DNA from: an uncultured Bacilli bacterium
Lineage (GTDB): Bacteria > Bacillota_I > Bacilli_A > RF39 > UBA660
DNA: 64,000 nt
Direction: 5' to 3'
Assembly: GCA_934168245.1 (NCBI GenBank)
Contig: CAKPMY010000005.1
Coordinates: 23,656 to 87,655, forward strand
The notes under the pieces were generated by a model. That model made no database searches. It saw only the letters and a program-made list of their open reading frames with translations, and was not told where the DNA came from. The position numbers were made by a program, and so were the translations under genes. Each line of letters begins with the position of its first letter. Position 1 is the stretch's first letter. Positions 42,462 through 52,221 of the stretch are shown piece after piece.

Positions 42462-44614
42462 CGCATCACCCTTTCTATTTTATCTACATAATCACTCTTA
42501 GTAAGAGTCATAATAACTTTCTTTAATTGTTCAAGTCCTGTAACATAGCATCCAACTTCGTACATTGCATTATCGCCTCTATTAATAGTCTTGATCTCAT
42601 CTACACTAACATTAAGCATAGATATAGCCTGCATTAAATCAAGCATATGATTACTACTATCATTAGTATAAACAAGTAAGGAAGTTAAATATCTTTTATT
42701 AGTATTATTACCCCAACATACTTCTAGGGTTCTATCTTCTAACATCTCTAAGTTATGACAATTCATTCTATGTACTGATATTCCATTACCCTTAGTAATA
42801 TAACCTATTATTTCATCTCCATATACTGGATTACAACAATTAGCCAAATTAACTTTTACTTTATCAATTCCTGTAACAATAATATCAGCATCTATATTAG
42901 TAGGTGTAACTTTAATATTCTTTGGTGCTAAAGTCTCATGTGACTTATCAATTATATTAATAACTGAATTAACTGGTGATCTACCATTACCTACCATTAA
43001 GTATATTTCATCTAAGTCATCAGCATTAATCTCATCACAAATAGTTTTAATATTCTCATCGGTAAAGAAATCCGCAAAAGCAATCTTTCTCTTACGAAGT
43101 TCCTTTTCAATAGCATCTTTTCCTCGTTCAACATAAACTTCTCGCTCACTCTTTGTAAAGAAACTCTTTATCTTATTTCTAGCCTGAGTAGTCTTAACCA
43201 TATTAATCCACTCTTTAGAAGGCGTTGAACTCTTATTAGTATTAATCTTAACTATATCATTATTTTTAAGTTCATAATTTAAAGGAACGATATTATTATT
43301 AACAATTGCCCCTACTGTCGTCTCTCCAACTCTCGTATGAATTCTATAGGCAAAATCTAAAGGAGTTGACCCTACAGGTAATTCAATAACATCTCCCTTA
43401 GGTGTAAAGCAATAAATATTACTATTTAAAATATCATCTTTAACACTATTAACAAAATCTTCACTACTCATCTTATCTCTAGATAAGTCAATAATTGATT
43501 TAAAGAACTGAAGTTTTTGTTCTGTCTGATTCATAACATCTACTCTAACTGGACCAGAACCCTCTTTATATGCCCAATGTGACGCAATACCATTTTCCGC
43601 AACTTCATCCATATCATAAGTTCTAATCTGAATCTCAAATAAATATCCATCTATTCCAAATACTGTTGTATGTAGTGATTGATACATATTTGGTTTAGGC
43701 ATCGCAATATAATCTTTAAATCGTTTAGGTAAAGGTCTAAACTTAGAATGAATAATACCAAGTGCTAAATAACATTCTTGCTCTGTATTAACTAAGATTC
43801 TAAGTGCTAATAAATCATATATATCACTAAACTTCTTACCTTTATCTAATTTATTATAGATACTATATATACTCTTTGCTCTACCCTTAATCTCATGATT
43901 AATATGATGTTCATCTAAAAGTTCTGAAACTGACTTCTGCATATCAAAAACAGTCTTATCACGTTCCAATTTTGTTTTATTAAGTTTTTCTGCTATATCA
44001 TAAAAAACATCTGGTTTTAAATAACGTAATGATAAATCTTCTAATTCACTCTTAATTTTATGAATACCTAAGTGATGTGCGATCGGAGCAAAAATATCTA
44101 ATGTTTCGTGTGCTTTAGCCTTTTGTCTATCCTCTGGAAGTGCCCATAAAGTTCTCATATTATGTAGACAGTCTGCTAATTTTACGATGATTACTCTAAC
44201 ATCCTCACTCATACCTACTATAATTTTTTTATAGTAATCAATCAAGTATTCATTCTCTGTTGAAAAATTAATTCTACTAAGTCTAGTAACTCCTGTAACT
44301 AAACGTGTAATATTAATTCCAAATTCATTTTCCATCTCTTCAACTGTACAATCACAATCTTCTAATACATCGTGTAGTAAAGCTGCCGAAATAGTCTCAT
44401 AATCAGCATAAATTTTGCTTAGGATTAGAGCCACATTCAAAGGATGAATAATATATGGCTCTCCTGACTTCCTAAGTTGACCATTATGCTTTTTATTAGC
44501 AAAATTATATGCTCGTTTTATAACCGAAATCTGTTCCCCATCTTCAATATATGTACTAACAGACTCTAGTACATCATCAAACGTAATTTTATCATGTTTT
44601 GACGTAGGAACCAA
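42458..44614 (-). CDS. rel: Bifunctional (p)ppGpp synthetase/hydrolase Rel
   Basis: The 718-residue stringent response enzyme has a hydrolase HD domain (HPLNVALIL, LLHDVLEDC), a synthetase domain (ALRILVNT, YQSLHTTVFG), a TGS domain (CFTPKGDVIELP), a zinc-finger-like region (NCCNPVYGDEIIGY) and a C-terminal ACT domain. Both catalytic domains look intact. The start is unclear: there is no ATG near the N-terminus, and the in-frame TTG abuts the ribosome site GAGGAG with no spacer. A non-ATG start such as the TTG, or a codon just after it, must be used. Confidence 0.93.
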   Translation of the reverse strand: MVPTSKHDKITFDDVLESVSTYIEDGEQISVIKRAYNFANKKHNGQLRKSGEPYIIHPLNVALILSKIYADYETISAALLHDVLEDCDCTVEEMENEFGINITRLVTGVTRLSRINFSTENEYLIDYYKKIIVGMSEDVRVIIVKLADCLHNMRTLWALPEDRQKAKAHETLDIFAPIAHHLGIHKIKSELEDLSLRYLKPDVFYDIAEKLNKTKLERDKTVFDMQKSVSELLDEHHINHEIKGRAKSIYSIYNKLDKGKKFSDIYDLLALRILVNTEQECYLALGIIHSKFRPLPKRFKDYIAMPKPNMYQSLHTTVFGIDGYLFEIQIRTYDMDEVAENGIASHWAYKEGSGPVRVDVMNQTEQKLQFFKSIIDLSRDKMSSEDFVNSVKDDILNSNIYCFTPKGDVIELPVGSTPLDFAYRIHTRVGETTVGAIVNNNIVPLNYELKNNDIVKINTNKSSTPSKEWINMVKTTQARNKIKSFFTKSEREVYVERGKDAIEKELRKRKIAFADFFTDENIKTICDEINADDLDEIYLMVGNGRSPVNSVINIIDKSHETLAPKNIKVTPTNIDADIIVTGIDKVKVNLANCCNPVYGDEIIGYITKGNGISVHRMNCHNLEMLEDRTLEVCWGNNTNKRYLTSLLVYTNDSSNHMLDLMQAISMLNVSVDEIKTINRGDNAMYEVGCYVTGLEQLKKVIMTLTKSDYVDKIERVMR

Positions 44615-44621
44615 CTCCTCT

Positions 44622-46895
44622 CTAACAATTAATTCCCTTTATTTTCTTTTCCTCAAATTCATCTGTATAAACTCTTTTTACTTTTTTAGGTTTACCTAAA
44701 TTTTTCTTTTCTAAAGTTAAGAATAATGCTGTTGCTATAAAGATAGTTGAATAAGTACCAGCAATTAATCCAATTAACATTGCTAAGTTAAATGAAAGTA
44801 TTTCACTAGATCCTAATATTATTAATGTAACAACTGGTATCAACGTTGTAATAGTAGTATTTACTGTACGTCCAAATGTTTCTCTAATACTAGTATTACA
44901 TAGATCATAAAATTCATCATAACTTAACTTTTCTTCATCTTTTTCTTTTAATTTTTCTCTTACACGGTCAAATGTAACTATTGTATCATTGATTGAATAA
45001 CCAATAATTGCTAAAAGTGCTGCAATAAACATAGATGATACTTCAATATTAAATATACCAAATAGAGCTATCATAATTAATACATCATGTAGTAATGCAA
45101 CTACTCCTGATACCGCATAACTAAACTTAAATCTGAATGATACATAAAGAATAATACCTACAAGTGCTAATAGTACTGAAAGAATTGCATTCTTAATTAA
45201 TTCTCTTTGTACAACATTAGAAACAACTCCAATATTAACTTTAGCATCATACTTATCTTCAAAATATGTATTAACTTCTTTAACTTTATCTCCACCAAGT
45301 GCTGAATCAATTCTAATTACAGTCTCTTCATCACCAATAGTAATATCTGAACTCTTTAATTTTAATTCACTTAAATCACTATTTATTTGTTTCTTAGTTA
45401 AATCTTTATCTGTTGCTATTGTAATATCTGATCCTGCTCTATAATCAATTCCTAAGTTTAATCCACAAAATCCAATAGTAACTGCTCCAACTAAAATAAT
45501 GATTACTGATACCCCAGCAAATAATTTTCTATTTTTTAAGAAATCTATTTTTGGAAATGGTATTTTCTTTACTTTTTCATTTTTACTTACGTTAGGTATA
45601 TCTTCCTTCTTTACTCCAATAAATAATTTTGTCTTATCATTAAAGTAATTAGTCTTAACAAATAGATTTAATAAAATTCTAGTTAAGAATACCATTGTAA
45701 ACATTGTAACAATAACTGTAATGATTAACATTGTAGCAAATCCCTTAATACTAGATTCACCAAATATAAACATAATAATCGCAACGATCAAAGTAGTTAA
45801 ATTAGAATCAAGTATGGCACTAAAACTACACTTAACTCCCTCTTTAAATGCTAAAGGTAGACTCTTACCTTTATATAATTCTTCTTTAATACGTGCAAAG
45901 GTAATAACATTAGAATCAACTGACATACCAATTCCAAGTACTAAAGCTGCTATACCAGGAAGTGTTAAAACTCCACCTACAAGCCAGAATACTAAGAATA
46001 CTAAGAATGTATATAATAGCATTGATATAGTTGAAACAAATCCTGCAAAGTGATAAATAGCAACTAATAAAACACCAATTAATACAACACCAATAACACC
46101 AGCAATTAATGTCTTTTGTAAAGTATCATCACCAAATGAAGCCCCTACTGTCTTAGAAGATATTTCACTTAATTTACTAGGTAAAGACCCAGAATTAATC
46201 AAATCAACTAAATTACTAACTTCCTCATCTGTAAAATTACCTTGAATAATTACATCACTAGCAAATCCTTGTGATACAGTCGCTGCACTTAAACAGTTAG
46301 ATTCAGAAGTACCACATAGACTACCTTCTTTAGCAAAACTATCAGTCATACCATTGTAATCTAACCAAATAACGATCATGTTTTTCTCATAATCTTTTAC
46401 TTTATTAGTAACTTCATAAAATTTTTCTTTGTCTTTAACAGTTAATAAAACTGCCGGTTGTCCAGAAGAGTCTTGACTAATCTTAGCCCCTCCTGCTTTT
46501 AAAACCTCACTAGTCATCAATAAATTATCATCAGTATCTCTGAAAGATAAAGTCGCAACAGTTGATAATTGTGTACGTGCTTGTTCAGGATCAGTAACTC
46601 CAGCAAGTTTAACTCTGATCTTATCATTACCCTCTAATATTATTTCTGGTTCACTAACACCTAAACTATCAATTCTCTTACTTAAAGTTTTATAAGTAGC
46701 CGTTAATTTACTACTATTCATCTTAGATCCATCAATAGAATCAACTTTATATAATATTTCAAATCCACCTTGTAAATCTAATCCAAATTTTAAATTCTTA
46801 AAAAGAGGAATAAATAACAAACAAATTACTACTGCTAATAAACTCATTAAAATAGCCGTAATAATAACATTCTTTTTGCCTTTTTTACTTTTCAT
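44622..46895 (-). CDS. secDF: Protein translocase subunit SecDF (fused)
   Basis: The 757-residue protein joins SecD and SecF, as in Bacillus. Twelve membrane helices fall in two sets, each starting with one helix and a large outer domain. SecD part: LGLDLQGGFEILY, RIDSLGVSEPEI, then VLGIGMSVDSNVITFARIKEE. SecF part: LGIDYRAGSDITI, AIIGYSINDTIVTFDRVRE. It uses the proton gradient to pull proteins out of the SecYEG channel. Its start is preceded by GAGGTGAGG. It ends 8 nt before rel. Confidence 0.95.
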   Translation of the reverse strand: MKSKKGKKNVIITAILMSLLAVVICLLFIPLFKNLKFGLDLQGGFEILYKVDSIDGSKMNSSKLTATYKTLSKRIDSLGVSEPEIILEGNDKIRVKLAGVTDPEQARTQLSTVATLSFRDTDDNLLMTSEVLKAGGAKISQDSSGQPAVLLTVKDKEKFYEVTNKVKDYEKNMIVIWLDYNGMTDSFAKEGSLCGTSESNCLSAATVSQGFASDVIIQGNFTDEEVSNLVDLINSGSLPSKLSEISSKTVGASFGDDTLQKTLIAGVIGVVLIGVLLVAIYHFAGFVSTISMLLYTFLVFLVFWLVGGVLTLPGIAALVLGIGMSVDSNVITFARIKEELYKGKSLPLAFKEGVKCSFSAILDSNLTTLIVAIIMFIFGESSIKGFATMLIITVIVTMFTMVFLTRILLNLFVKTNYFNDKTKLFIGVKKEDIPNVSKNEKVKKIPFPKIDFLKNRKLFAGVSVIIILVGAVTIGFCGLNLGIDYRAGSDITIATDKDLTKKQINSDLSELKLKSSDITIGDEETVIRIDSALGGDKVKEVNTYFEDKYDAKVNIGVVSNVVQRELIKNAILSVLLALVGIILYVSFRFKFSYAVSGVVALLHDVLIMIALFGIFNIEVSSMFIAALLAIIGYSINDTIVTFDRVREKLKEKDEEKLSYDEFYDLCNTSIRETFGRTVNTTITTLIPVVTLIILGSSEILSFNLAMLIGLIAGTYSTIFIATALFLTLEKKNLGKPKKVKRVYTDEFEEKKIKGINC

Positions 46896-46906
46896 GTAAC
46901 CTCACC

Positions 46907-47191
46907 TCATAAAATTTCTAAATTCTTATCAAAATATTGTGTCCTATCATTTCTTAATTTTTCTTTTAAATACATATCTATCTTCTCATTATTAGATTTC
47001 AAAATATCATTAACTATATCTGAAAGCATTAAATCATGAGCCTTACACCATTTAGTTTGAATTAAATAATTCCACACATCATTTTCTTTTATATGTGAAT
47101 AACCCATTCTTTTAAGTTCCATGGCTTTGGCTCTAAGTGCTGGCTTAACTCTCTGATAAAGTTCCTCTTTACTAGAAAATTCAAAATCCAT
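46907..47191 (-). CDS. ComN-like post-transcriptional regulator
   Basis: The 94-residue soluble protein matches the Post_transc_reg family (ComN/YrzD): RVKPALRAKAMELKRMGY, then ENDVWNYLIQTKW and LSDIVNDILK. In Bacillus ComN controls comE mRNA and its gene is close to secDF, as here. I start at the ATG of MDFEF; an ATG five codons upstream immediately abuts the AAGG site. It probably leads the secDF-rel-dtd transcript. Confidence 0.8.
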   Translation of the reverse strand: MDFEFSSKEELYQRVKPALRAKAMELKRMGYSHIKENDVWNYLIQTKWCKAHDLMLSDIVNDILKSNNEKIDMYLKEKLRNDRTQYFDKNLEIL

Positions 47192-47274
47192 AAAAAGACA
47201 CCACATCCTTCATTGACAACATTATTATAACTAAAATGTCAAAAAAGATAAAGTAAAATCAATTAATTTTCAGA

Positions 47275-47301
47275 ATAAAAACTAGAATATTTAACTCTAG
47301 T
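47275..47301 (-). terminator. Terminator after xerC/D gene
   Basis: ACTAGA / TCTAGT with a 9-nt loop is followed by TTTTTATT on the minus strand; the stem includes the recombinase stop codon. Confidence 0.65.
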
Positions 47302-48226
47302 CCTCATTATTATCTTTTTTTATCGCTCTAGGAAAACTATTATAATATACTTCTTTTAATCTATCTGTCGTAACATGTGTATAAATCTGAGTAGCACTAA
47401 TACTCTCGTGTCCCAATAATTTCTGTACTGTTAACAAGTCACATCCTTCGTTTAATAAATGTGTTGCAAAACTATGTCTAAGTACATGTGGAGATATAGA
47501 TTTATTTAAACTAGTCTTTTTTATTATTTGATCAAGTACATATCTAATACCTCTTTCTGTAATAACTTCTCCATTACTATTTAAGAATAAGTAACCAGTC
47601 CCAGTTTTATTAAGTTTAAGATAACCATCACTTAAATATAGTTTTAAGGCGTCATGACAATAATCTCCATACGTAACTCTTCTTTCTTTATTACCTTTTC
47701 CAAGTACCAATATAACTCTACTTCCCAAGTCGATATCGCTAACCTTTACTGATACAAGTTCTCCAACTCTTAAACCAGTAGCATATAACATTTCAAGTAT
47801 TAACCGATCTCGTTGCCCAAGCGCCGTTCTTAAATCTGGTACCTTAAATAATTCTTCCAACTCATTATATTCAAAATATCTAGGTAATTTTTTTTCTTTT
47901 TTTAATCCCGTAACTAAAGAAAAAGCATTATTATCTGTAATCTTCTCTGTAGCCAAAAACTTATAAAATCCTCTTAAAGCACTAAGTTTTCTATCTATCG
48001 AAGAATTATTTTCTTTTTTTTCTTCTTTTAAATACATAAGATAAAATCTTAAGTCACTATATTCAATCTTTTTAAAATTAATGCCTTCACTCGCTAAATA
48101 ATCTAAATACTGTACAATATCACTACAATAATTTTCTACAGTGTATTCTGAATAATTTCTCTGGTACTGTAAATAATCTCTATATTCTTGTAGTTCACTC
48201 GGTATTTTATCTATTTCTTTAATCAT
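47297..48226 (-). CDS. xerD: Tyrosine recombinase XerC/XerD
   Basis: The 309-residue recombinase has an N-terminal SAM-like core-binding domain (YRDYLQYQRNYSEYTVENYCSD-type segment) and a catalytic domain with Arg (ATGLRVGEL), Lys (GKGNKERRV), HxxR (HVLRHSFATHLL), His (LGHESISATQIYTH) and the tyrosine nucleophile about ten residues after TH. The size and all motifs fit chromosomal XerC/XerD that resolve dimers at dif. Which of the two it is cannot be decided from the sequence. It lies 2 nt from the upstream unknown gene and is not flanked by mobile-element features. Confidence 0.9.
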   Translation of the reverse strand: MIKEIDKIPSELQEYRDYLQYQRNYSEYTVENYCSDIVQYLDYLASEGINFKKIEYSDLRFYLMYLKEEKKENNSSIDRKLSALRGFYKFLATEKITDNNAFSLVTGLKKEKKLPRYFEYNELEELFKVPDLRTALGQRDRLILEMLYATGLRVGELVSVKVSDIDLGSRVILVLGKGNKERRVTYGDYCHDALKLYLSDGYLKLNKTGTGYLFLNSNGEVITERGIRYVLDQIIKKTSLNKSISPHVLRHSFATHLLNEGCDLLTVQKLLGHESISATQIYTHVTTDRLKEVYYNSFPRAIKKDNNED

Positions 48227-48228
48227 AT

Positions 48229-49143
48229 TTACTTCTTTCCTGCTTTGTTATCAGTAGTTGTTTTTTTATCATATGTCTTTAGTCCAACATAATTCAAATC
48301 ATCTATATCACTACTATATACATCATCTACATCCATTACTGACCAAACTCGATCCATATCAATCTCCCCAGTAGGTGTCCTCATTTCATCTATTGCCTGG
48401 ACAACCGAACTCTTAAAAGGCCTTTCTCTCATTTCTTGAAGTCGAGTTTCTTCTTTCTCATTTTCTCTCTGGTTCTCTCTTTCTTTTTCTTTTGCAAGTT
48501 TTTTATCTAAAAGATATTGTTTTTCCCATACTACAAACTTTCTCAAACTAGAGTATCTTAAACATCCCATATAAATAGCCTCAAAATTCTCACTATCATT
48601 TTTCTGAGTACCTAACTCGCAACTTCTAGCATACCCTATAAGTCCCTCTTTTAAAGCCGGTATAAACTCTAGTTGCAAAATACCACCTCTAATATCTTCA
48701 TTTTCTAAGTACTTTGCAATTCTTTTCGCCAACTTAAGTAATTCATCACTCCTAGAAAGCCAAATATCATTCTCTTTATAACCATTATTCTTTTTACTTT
48801 TAACTTCTTCTGCACATCTTGCCAATAAAGGACTATTATAAACAACGGCATCTTCTTTTAGTCCTTTATACTTATGAGTAATCATAATATGCCCCAACTT
48901 CTCTGTTAAAGATAAACATTTAGTTTTATTCAACCAATTTCTAAAATCTTCTTCACTTTTAAACCTTGTTGTCAAAGCATCTATCTCTTCAAGTGAAAAA
49001 CTACTAATTCCATTAATTGAGATAGGCATCGCAACATCATAAACTGTATCATTAAACATATCAATCTGATCTGAGTCATACTCTCCATAGTCATAATATC
49101 TTCTAACACTTTCCATTGTTCCATTCCATAAATGATAACCCAT
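48229..49143 (-). CDS. Uncharacterised protein with charged coiled-coil segment
   Basis: The 304-residue soluble protein is not recognised. It has an N-terminal Tyr/Asp-rich segment (RRYYDYGEYDSDQID), a middle helical region, a highly charged likely coiled coil near residues 205-240 (KEKERENQRENEKEE), and a Lys-rich tail. No signal peptide or membrane helix is seen. It starts after AGGAGG-like GGAGG and its stop is 2 nt from the xerC/D start, so the two are co-expressed. A nucleic-acid-related role is speculative. Confidence 0.65.
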   Translation of the reverse strand: MGYHLWNGTMESVRRYYDYGEYDSDQIDMFNDTVYDVAMPISINGISSFSLEEIDALTTRFKSEEDFRNWLNKTKCLSLTEKLGHIMITHKYKGLKEDAVVYNSPLLARCAEEVKSKKNNGYKENDIWLSRSDELLKLAKRIAKYLENEDIRGGILQLEFIPALKEGLIGYARSCELGTQKNDSENFEAIYMGCLRYSSLRKFVVWEKQYLLDKKLAKEKERENQRENEKEETRLQEMRERPFKSSVVQAIDEMRTPTGEIDMDRVWSVMDVDDVYSSDIDDLNYVGLKTYDKKTTTDNKAGKK

Positions 49144-49249
49144 AAAATCCTCCTAGTAAAACTAATATCTAATCTAAGTATATCAAAAAAACACTAAAAA
49201 GAAAAAATATTTACTAAAACATGTCAAATTCTAGCCAAAACATACTACA

Positions 49250-49285
49250 AAAAATAAAGAAATGTAACCAAAATTACACTTCTTT
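49250..49285 (-). terminator. Terminator after topA
   Basis: AAAGAAGTGTAA / TTACATTTCTTT (12 bp, one G-U) with a 6-nt loop is followed by ATTTTTT on the minus strand and includes the topA stop codon. Confidence 0.85.
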
Positions 49286-51304
49286 TTCATAACTACATTC
49301 ACTACACTTAACAGTTCCATTTTTAGTTACAAGTAACTTACCACATTCTGGACATATTTCTCCTGTAGGCTTATCCCAACAAGCAGTCTTACATTTTGGA
49401 TAATTACTACATCCATAGAAAATCTTACCCTTACGTGTCTTTTTCTCTACAATCTTTCCAGCCTTACAGAACGGACAATCCATAACCTCAACCACTTCTT
49501 TTTCTTCTTTTTTTACATATTTGCATTCTGGGTAATTACTACAAGCCACAAACTCACCGTAACGGCCTTTTCTCTTAACTAACGGATTACCACATTCTGG
49601 ACAAACTTCTCCAGTCTCTTCTGGTGCTTTCTTTTCCATATCAGAAAAAGCATCTTTTACTCTAGGCTCAAACAACTCATAAAATTTCTTTAAAACATCG
49701 TTCCAGACCAAACTACCTTCCGCAATATCATCTAGTTCTTCTTCCATATCCCTTGTATATTCAACATTAATTAAATCACTAAAGAACTCTTGTAATTTAT
49801 CAGTAGTTTCAATTCCAATAGTTGTCGGTTTAAACTTTTTATCTTCCATTTCTACATAATTACGTTCTTTAATAGTATCAATAGTCTTAGCATAAGTAGA
49901 AGGTCTACCTATTCCTAAATCTTCCATTTCTTTAATTAATTTAGCCTCTGTATATCTAGCCGGTGGTTTAGTAAAATGTTGTTCTGATAAAACATCAGTT
50001 GTAATACATTTCTCTTCCTTACCAAGTTCAGGTAAAATCTTATCTTCACTAGACTCATAATCTTGATAAACTTTTAAGTATCCATCAAAGATCATTATTT
50101 GTCCCGTAGCCTTAAATTTATAATCATTATTATCAAAAACTATCGTTGTCTGATTAACTTTAGCATCACTCATCAAAGAAGCCAAAGTTCTCTTATATAT
50201 TAAACTATATAACTTAAACTCATCATTACTTAAATACTGTTTAACTTTTACTGGTTCCCTTAAAATACTAGTCGGTCTAATTGCTTCATGTGCATCTTGT
50301 ACATTCTCTGTCTTTGTAGACTTCTTTACATATCCGACATAGTTCTTTCCATAATTTTCTTCAATATACTTCATAGTTGGTCCAATAAACTCATCAGATA
50401 AACGAATAGAATCAGTTCTCATGTATGAAATAAGACCAACTGTCTCACTGCCTAAATCAATTCCTTCATATAATTTTTGGGCTATACTCATAGTCTTCTT
50501 AGCCGGAAAACCTAACTTAGTAGAAGCCTCTTGTTGTAATGTAGAAGTAATAAAAGGAGTCTTACTCTTCTTAGCCTTTTCTTTCTTATCAATATCAACA
50601 ACAGTATAAGTATCACTAATTTCACTAAGTACTTTATCAGCGTCTTCTTTATTCTTTAATTCAATATCATCTTCCTTATACTTAAAAAGACTAGCCTCAT
50701 AATCCTTAAATTTAGCCGTAATTGTCCAGTACTCCTCAGGTACAAATGCTTCTATTTCTCTTTCTCTATCTACAATTAATTTTAAAGCAACACTCTGTAC
50801 TCTTCCAGCACTCTTAGCCCCTATTTTACTTTGTAATAATTTAGAAAGTCTAAACCCAATAATACGATCAAGTATTCTTCTTGTCTCTTGACTCTTTACT
50901 AAATCTGTATTAATAACAGTCGGATGATTAATCGCATCAACTACTTTATCATGTGTAATTTCATTAAATAATACTCTCTTATAATTCTTATCTTTAATAC
51001 CTAAAGCATCTTTTAAATGCCAAGCAATAGCCTCTCCCTCACGATCAGGATCGCTTGCTAGATATACCATATCAGAATCTTTTACATCTTTCTTTAACTC
51101 TTTAATAACATTACCTTTTCCTTTAATAGGAACATAACTAGGTTTAAAACCATCATCTATATCAACACCTAATCCATATTTACCCGTAGTTGCTAAATCA
51201 CGAATATGACCCTTAGATGATACTACTTTATAGTCTTTTCCTAAATACTTTTCAATTGTCTTACTTTTACTAGGACTTTCCACTATAACTAAATTTTTAG
51301 GCAT
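49274..51304 (-). CDS. topA: DNA topoisomerase I
   Basis: The 676-residue type IA topoisomerase relaxes negative supercoils. The TOPRIM domain (VIVESPSKSKTIEKYLG, SDPDREGEAIAWHL) is followed by the catalytic tyrosine in ISYMRTDSIRLS, then FTKPPARYTEA and GIGRPSTYA. At the C-terminus there are three zinc-ribbon modules with paired CxxC motifs (CPECGNPL, CPFCKAGK, CPECGKLL). A strong promoter lies at 51324-51352. Length fits Bacilli TopA. Confidence 0.96.
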   Translation of the reverse strand: MPKNLVIVESPSKSKTIEKYLGKDYKVVSSKGHIRDLATTGKYGLGVDIDDGFKPSYVPIKGKGNVIKELKKDVKDSDMVYLASDPDREGEAIAWHLKDALGIKDKNYKRVLFNEITHDKVVDAINHPTVINTDLVKSQETRRILDRIIGFRLSKLLQSKIGAKSAGRVQSVALKLIVDREREIEAFVPEEYWTITAKFKDYEASLFKYKEDDIELKNKEDADKVLSEISDTYTVVDIDKKEKAKKSKTPFITSTLQQEASTKLGFPAKKTMSIAQKLYEGIDLGSETVGLISYMRTDSIRLSDEFIGPTMKYIEENYGKNYVGYVKKSTKTENVQDAHEAIRPTSILREPVKVKQYLSNDEFKLYSLIYKRTLASLMSDAKVNQTTIVFDNNDYKFKATGQIMIFDGYLKVYQDYESSEDKILPELGKEEKCITTDVLSEQHFTKPPARYTEAKLIKEMEDLGIGRPSTYAKTIDTIKERNYVEMEDKKFKPTTIGIETTDKLQEFFSDLINVEYTRDMEEELDDIAEGSLVWNDVLKKFYELFEPRVKDAFSDMEKKAPEETGEVCPECGNPLVKRKGRYGEFVACSNYPECKYVKKEEKEVVEVMDCPFCKAGKIVEKKTRKGKIFYGCSNYPKCKTACWDKPTGEICPECGKLLVTKNGTVKCSECSYEKEV

Positions 51305-51323
51305 AAAATCCCTCCCTTATTAA

Positions 51324-51352
51324 CTTATAACGATTAAACAACTATTTGTCAA
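51324..51352 (-). promoter_or_regulatory. Promoter of topA
   Basis: The minus strand has a perfect TTGACA and TATAAG at 17 nt spacing, 20 nt upstream of the topA start, with AGGGAGGG as ribosome site. Confidence 0.75.
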
Positions 51353-51460
51353 TCTCTTCTATAATTATTATACGAATGTTTCTAAACTTTTCCGAAAAAA
51401 ATACAAATTTTTATAAAAAATTATTAATACTTCACATTCTTGTCCTTATCTTATTAAAAA

Positions 51461-51488
51461 TAAAAAACTAGAAACCTCCCTATTTTTA
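51461..51488 (-). terminator. Terminator after rnhB
   Basis: AAAAATAG / CTAGTTTTTT pairs with one bulge around an 8-nt loop and is followed by a T-rich tract on the minus strand. It closes the rnhB transcript ahead of the topA promoter. Confidence 0.55.
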
Positions 51489-51533
51489 ATATATAACCAA
51501 CTTATTAAAGCCATTCCTTTTTTATTAACTAAA

Positions 51534-52151
51534 CTACTTATTCTCTAAATAATCTTTTACTGGCCCATAACTTCTTCTATGCTCATCTATTATCCCATAC
51601 TTATCAATTGCTTCTAAGTGTTTCTTTGTAGGATAACCCTTATTATGTTTAAAATCATACATCGGATATTTTAAGTCCAACTCATATAACATTCTATCTC
51701 TTGTCACTTTCGCAATAACTGAAGCAGCACTAATCGTAATACTTTTTAAGTCACCTTTAATAATAGAAGTCGTTGGAATATCTAATTCTAATGGCATAGC
51801 ATCTATCAATATATGTTCTATGCCAATTTGCTTATTACACTCTTCAATTGCCTTCTTCATAGCAAGTTTAGTAGCCTCATATATATTAACTTCATCTATT
51901 TTTTTCTCATCAATTATTCCAATACCAACACCTAGTGCTTGTCTTTTTATCTCCTCAAAAAAGAAATCTCGTTTTTTCTCAGATAATTTTTTAGAATCAG
52001 TTAACCCATCTAAATTAAATTCTTCTGGTAGCACAACACAAGCCGCCACTACTGACCCAACTAAAGGTCCTCTTCCAACTTCATCTACCCCTGCTATATA
52101 TTTAATTCCCTTTTCTCTTAATTCTCTTTCATACATATAATTATCATTCAT
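51534..52151 (-). CDS. rnhB: Ribonuclease HII
   Basis: The 205-residue enzyme cuts RNA in RNA/DNA hybrids at single ribonucleotides. The catalytic acidic pair is in AGVDEVGRGPLVG, followed by LTDSKKLSEKKRD, a later aspartate in LIDAMPL, and SVIAKVTRDRM. The ATG at 52151 follows GGTGA at 5 nt; an ATG nine codons earlier has no ribosome site. It lies after the rbgA terminator, as in Bacilli where rbgA and rnhB are neighbours. Confidence 0.93.
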   Translation of the reverse strand: MNDNYMYERELREKGIKYIAGVDEVGRGPLVGSVVAACVVLPEEFNLDGLTDSKKLSEKKRDFFFEEIKRQALGVGIGIIDEKKIDEVNIYEATKLAMKKAIEECNKQIGIEHILIDAMPLELDIPTTSIIKGDLKSITISAASVIAKVTRDRMLYELDLKYPMYDFKHNKGYPTKKHLEAIDKYGIIDEHRRSYGPVKDYLENK

Positions 52152-52198
52152 ATACTTCACCAAAAAATATTTTAACATACTAATATTTTATTAAGAAA

Positions 52199-52221
52199 GA
52201 AAAAAAGTAGTTTTTCTACTT
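52199..52221 (-). terminator. Terminator after rbgA
   Basis: AAGTAG / CTACTT with a 5-nt loop is followed by TTTTTTTC on the minus strand, starting at the rbgA stop codon. Confidence 0.75.

Noticed and set aside
45721..46053. Plus-strand open frame opposite secDF
   Set aside because: Shadow of a strongly conserved minus-strand gene, with no initiation signal.
48229..49143. Xer-linked phage or integron cargo
   Set aside because: No attachment site, phage gene or composition change is seen around the recombinase; it looks like the chromosomal Xer gene.
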